IMG/VR virus record: IMGVR_UViG_3300032516_000156
Coordinates: 1 to 27,162 of that record
DNA length: 27,162 nucleotides
Source: a virus
Direction: 5' to 3' (one strand)
Shown: in pieces, positions 24,334 through 27,162 of the stretch
Position numbering within the stretch: position 1 is the first letter of the stretch
Layout: every line of letters starts with the position of its first letter
Notes under the pieces: model-generated
The model's input: only the letters and a program-made list of their open reading frames with translations
Told to the model about the DNA's origin: nothing
The model's database searches: none
Program-made: the position numbers and the translations under genes

Positions 24334-25044
24334 ATGGCAGTGGAAAAGAATGATGTAAATATTTCCCAATTGTTTTCTTGGTCGAAAGAATCAGCTATAG
24401 CAGACAGTCATGGAAATATATTAACAAAAATTTGGATTAGGCTTGTTGGTGATGCAGACTTGAATAGAGCAAGGGTTTTTGCCTTGCGTAAAAGTGCTGA
24501 ACTTCGTGCTAAACTGAAAGATAAGAATAGTGATGAAAGTATGGCTTTTATTCAAGACTTAGATGTGGTTGATAAAAGTAAGATTGTAGACGTTGTTGTT
24601 GGATTGAGTTTGCGTGATTTTAGTAGGGAAGCATATAGAGAGGTTGATATACCAATTCCTGTGGAACCAGATTCTGATGCTTCATTAGAGAAGCAAGAAA
24701 AATTCCAAAAGGAAATAGATGCATATCCTAAGAAACGGGAAGATGCTATTCGTAAGTATTTGAAGAAAAAAGTTGATAAACTTACAGAAGAATATAATAA
24801 TTTATCTAATGAAGAATTGCAAAAGAAATATGAATCTTTAATGATAAATGAATTGTGTGAGCAAGAGTCTTTTAAGAAGTTTAAAGAAATGAGCGTATAT
24901 TTCAGTATCTATAAGGATAAAAACTTTAAGACTAGATTATTTAAAGACTTTGATGAGTTTGACAATCTTGCTCCAGAAATTAAGAACAAAATAATTAATG
25001 AATATACTTCTCTAGAGTTGGATACAGACACCCTAAAAAAATAG
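24334..25044 (+). CDS. Tail assembly chaperone, unshifted product (gpG-like)
   Basis: 236 residues, the short product of the lambda G/GT-type tail assembly chaperone pair. It sits between the tail tube and tape measure genes. N-terminal part NISQLFSWSKESAIADSHGN and ILTKIWIRLVGDADLNRARV is mixed alpha/beta. Residues about 130-205 are a very charged helical or coiled-coil region (KKREDAIRKYLKKKVDKLTEEYNNLSNEELQKK in total). It ends at the TAG 25042, directly after an A-AAA-AAA slippery site, and most ribosomes would stop there. It is not part of the mature virion in known phages but coats the tape measure protein during assembly. Ribosome site AGAAAGGA nine bases upstream. Confidence 0.88.
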   Translation: MAVEKNDVNISQLFSWSKESAIADSHGNILTKIWIRLVGDADLNRARVFALRKSAELRAKLKDKNSDESMAFIQDLDVVDKSKIVDVVVGLSLRDFSREAYREVDIPIPVEPDSDASLEKQEKFQKEIDAYPKKREDAIRKYLKKKVDKLTEEYNNLSNEELQKKYESLMINELCEQESFKKFKEMSVYFSIYKDKNFKTRLFKDFDEFDNLAPEIKNKIINEYTSLELDTDTLKK

Positions 25045-25067
25045 CTGGAAGCAATGCGATTGCTTCC
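25035..25067 (+). promoter_or_regulatory. Programmed -1 ribosomal frameshift signal
   Basis: Slippery heptamer A-AAA-AAA at 25035-25041 (zero-frame codons CTA AAA AAA TAG), a 5-nt spacer TAGCT, then a perfect 9-bp hairpin: GGAAGCAAT (25047-25055), GCG loop, ATTGCTTCC (25059-25067). The frame joined by the shift is open. Position and geometry are classical for G/GT genes. Confidence 0.93.
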
Positions 25068-25334
25068 TTGTGGTCCGTAGCAAAAGCATTGCAAATTCCA
25101 CTAGATTCAAAAGTAAAACTTCTTACAGATTTACCTTTTACTATAAGTTTTGTTATTCGTAAGAGGCAACAGATTGATAATTTAAATGAATTGCCAAAAG
25201 AAAAACGACCACCGGAACGCATAATTTGGGAAGGTACATCCAAAGATTTAGATAGTTGGTTAGACAAAGTTATGGAAAAAAATTCTAAGGAAGATACTGA
25301 AATTATAATCAGAGATATAGACGTAGAGGGCTAG
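25041..25334 (+). CDS. Tail assembly chaperone frameshift extension (gpT-like)
   Basis: Read only after a -1 shift from the gene ending at 25044. The -1 frame is open across the site and reads KK-IAGSNAIASLWSVAKALQ and onward, giving a fused product of about 333 residues (236 plus 97). The extension is helical (ALQIPLDSKVKLLTDLPFT, FVIRKRQQIDNLNELPKEKR) and ends one base before the tape measure ATG. No ribosome site or ATG precedes it, and the first candidate codon (TTG 25068) lies just after the hairpin, so it is not an independent gene. In lambda the GT fusion recruits tail tube subunits to the tape measure protein. Confidence 0.87.
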   Translation: MAGSNAIASLWSVAKALQIPLDSKVKLLTDLPFTISFVIRKRQQIDNLNELPKEKRPPERIIWEGTSKDLDSWLDKVMEKNSKEDTEIIIRDIDVEG

Positions 25335-27162
25335 ATGGCAATTACTAATATACAACTGAATGCATACATACAAACCTTGGCAAAAGTAGATACTGCCATT
25401 AAGACTACAATATCAAGTCTTAGGGCACTTGAGACATACTCAGACAGAATTGGTGGAACAATGGGAACTGCACTTCTTCCCCTTGAAAACCAAATTACTG
25501 CTATGGGTCAAAGACTAAGAGCCTTGTATTCTATGAAAGAACAATTACTTTCTAATTATTCTTCCGGTCAGGGTGGTATGCCATTTAAAAATGTTGGTGC
25601 AGGATTTACTACTACTCCTCCAAGTGCTGCAAATATTCCAAATTCCTATCAAATAACACCATATACTAATCCTACTGCTAATGATACACAAAAAAGAATA
25701 TTAAGTGAGTATATTGCTGCATATAGAGATCATATTGCTAGAATAGAAAGTTTGGATGGGCCTTTAGAAAGACAAAGAACCTCCATTGAACAACAAATAC
25801 GAAGTGCCTCCTCAGCTGCACCCGCTCAAACATTTAATTTAGGTGGATTAAACGCTTTATTTGGCAAAGAAGATAGGGCTATAGAAGAAAGTTGGAAAAA
25901 AGGAGTACAGTGGTTTGCACAAAATCAGGAATGGACTACTAATAAAAGATATGCAAGGTCTAGAGAATATGCTGCTCAAGCAGGATTTACTGGTCTACCA
26001 ACTGTAACTCAAATAGGAACTTCAGGAGTACAGCAATTAGATTGGAAACGAGTAGATGAACTAACCAAAATGACCGAAAAGATGAGACTTTTCAATACTC
26101 CTTCTGGTGGTAATATAGAATCTACTTCTAGACAATTTCAGACTTTAACTTCTGCTATTGGTAGAGATATTAGAGAATTAACTAAGTGGTCTATTGCTAT
26201 TGCTGTAATTTATGGTCCACTAAATGCTTTAAAATCTTTAATGGCAGATATGGTGGAAAATGAAACTAGATTAGCTAATGCTATGATAGCAGTAACTGGT
26301 TCTACACTTCGTATGGGAGAAATTTTTAATATTGCCAAACAAGCTGCTGATGAGTTGGGTACTGGTGTAAGTGATACCATTAACAGTTTTACTATGGCTT
26401 ATAGAGCTACTGGAAATTTAGGAAGTTCTTTCGAAAGAATAACAGTTGGAACACAACTTCTTAAAGATTCTTTAATTCTTGCTAAATTATCTGGAATGGA
26501 AGAAGCGGTAGCCATTGATACATTGGCTGCTTCTTTGAGACAAACCAACACTCCACTGGACGAAGGTGCATCTTTACTAGACAAGTGGATAAAAACTACA
26601 CAAAACGCTAATGTAGACCTAGCAACCTTAGCCACTGGTTTTGCTGTTCTTGGAGATGCTGCTGAAACTGCTGGAATGAATATTGATGAATTAAATGGTT
26701 TAATAGCAGCTATTGCAGAAACAGGTATTGCTAGTGGTAAAGAAGTTGCTAATACTGCTAAAGCGATTGTTTCTGGTTTATATGGAGAAAAATCAACTGC
26801 ACAAATAATGAAGTTAGGCATTGCTACAAAAGATGCTGAAGGAAATCTTAGAGATTTTAATAGTATTGCTACCGAAATTTATCAACAAAGACAACTAGGT
26901 TTAATTAGTGATACAGCATTTCAAGAAACTGCTAGAGCTATTGGTGGTGGTGGAAACCGTAGACAAGCAGCAGTTACTACCCTTATTGAAAACTATGCAA
27001 GAGTTCAGCAAGTAGCTGCATTATCTGCAACTGCAAATGGTGAAGCACAAGAAGCTATGGGTAGAAGATTAAATACTGTTCAGACAGCATCTACAAGATT
27101 AAATAACTCTTTTCAATCCTTAGCGGCAACCTTGGGCAATGAAGGAGGATTACTAGATTTAT
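25335..27162 (+). CDS. Tape measure protein (3' end cut by window edge)
   Basis: Open from ATG 25335, one base after the chaperone stop, to the end of the window (609 codons, no stop). Tape measure proteins set tail length and carry injection and cell-wall functions. Residues about 1-260 are helical with long Gln/Ala/Ser stretches. From about 265 there is a typical block (RQFQTLTSAIGRDIREL, then a hydrophobic WSIAIAVIYGPLNALKS), NAMIAVTGSTLRMG, ELGTGVSDTINSFTMAYRATG, GTQLLKDSLILAKLSGM and ATGFAVLGDAAETAGMNIDEL. This matches the TP901-1-type tape measure core domain. The rest lies outside the window. Confidence 0.93.
   Translation, partial: MAITNIQLNAYIQTLAKVDTAIKTTISSLRALETYSDRIGGTMGTALLPLENQITAMGQRLRALYSMKEQLLSNYSSGQGGMPFKNVGAGFTTTPPSAANIPNSYQITPYTNPTANDTQKRILSEYIAAYRDHIARIESLDGPLERQRTSIEQQIRSASSAAPAQTFNLGGLNALFGKEDRAIEESWKKGVQWFAQNQEWTTNKRYARSREYAAQAGFTGLPTVTQIGTSGVQQLDWKRVDELTKMTEKMRLFNTPSGGNIESTSRQFQTLTSAIGRDIRELTKWSIAIAVIYGPLNALKSLMADMVENETRLANAMIAVTGSTLRMGEIFNIAKQAADELGTGVSDTINSFTMAYRATGNLGSSFERITVGTQLLKDSLILAKLSGMEEAVAIDTLAASLRQTNTPLDEGASLLDKWIKTTQNANVDLATLATGFAVLGDAAETAGMNIDELNGLIAAIAETGIASGKEVANTAKAIVSGLYGEKSTAQIMKLGIATKDAEGNLRDFNSIATEIYQQRQLGLISDTAFQETARAIGGGGNRRQAAVTTLIENYARVQQVAALSATANGEAQEAMGRRLNTVQTASTRLNNSFQSLAATLGNEGGLLDL

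Noticed and set aside
25068-25334. Independent gene starting at TTG 25068
   Set aside because: No ribosome site, and the start lies directly after the frameshift hairpin. The frame is the -1 extension of the chaperone gene.
26399-26821. Minus-strand open frame of 140 codons opposite the tape measure gene
   Set aside because: Antisense shadow of an Ala/Thr-rich region. The + strand is open throughout with recognisable tape measure motifs.

Overview
The window is a contiguous piece of the late (virion) gene block of a tailed double-stranded DNA phage (Caudoviricetes). It is AT-rich, and every supported gene lies on the + strand. Genes are packed with 1-11 nt overlaps or very short gaps, so there is no stretch over 300 bases without a gene. 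A large terminase, portal, protease/scaffold, major capsid, neck, tail terminator, tail tube, frameshifted tail-assembly chaperone and tape measure genes appear in canonical order. No tail sheath gene is seen between the tail terminator and the chaperone, so a siphovirus-like virion is most likely. Several ribosome binding sites read AGAAAGGA, which extends into the part complementary to the CCUUUCU 3' end of Bacillus-type 16S rRNA. This hints at a low-GC Gram-positive (Bacillota-like) host, but it is only an inference.

Layout. (1) 1-6907: a sugar and glycosylation cassette. It holds a GDP-mannose 4,6-dehydratase cut by the left edge, a zinc-binding sugar C-methyltransferase, an 80-residue helical protein, three tandem paralogous GT-B-like glycosyltransferases, a GT9-like protein and a GT4-like protein. 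The last one overlaps the terminase start by 4 nt. (2) 6904-12452: packaging and head genes (TerL, portal, protease/scaffold, putative decoration protein, major capsid protein), closed by a hairpin terminator. (3) 12536-19105: an unusually large block of probable virion-surface proteins between the capsid and neck genes. It contains two tandem paralogs, a protein with 22 degenerate repeats of about 22 residues, a BppU-like Ig domain, a partial N-terminal gene duplicate, a G8-like plus beta-helix spike protein and an Ig/CnaB-like protein. (4) 19102-24218: neck and tail-completion genes, with a further GT4 glycosyltransferase inserted among them, then the tail tube gene and a strong terminator. 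(5) 24334-27162: the tail-assembly chaperone with a textbook -1 frameshift signal, then the tape measure gene, cut by the right edge.

How the genes may work together. GMD makes GDP-4-keto-6-deoxymannose, and the neighbouring methyltransferase belongs to a family that C-methylates 4-keto deoxysugars. Five cytosolic glycosyltransferases could then assemble a short glycan, and a sixth sits among the neck genes. Because these genes are interleaved with the structural operon and lack membrane segments, glycosylation of virion proteins (the repeat-rich surface proteins are obvious candidates) is my leading hypothesis, with DNA modification as the alternative. The acceptor cannot be read from sequence.
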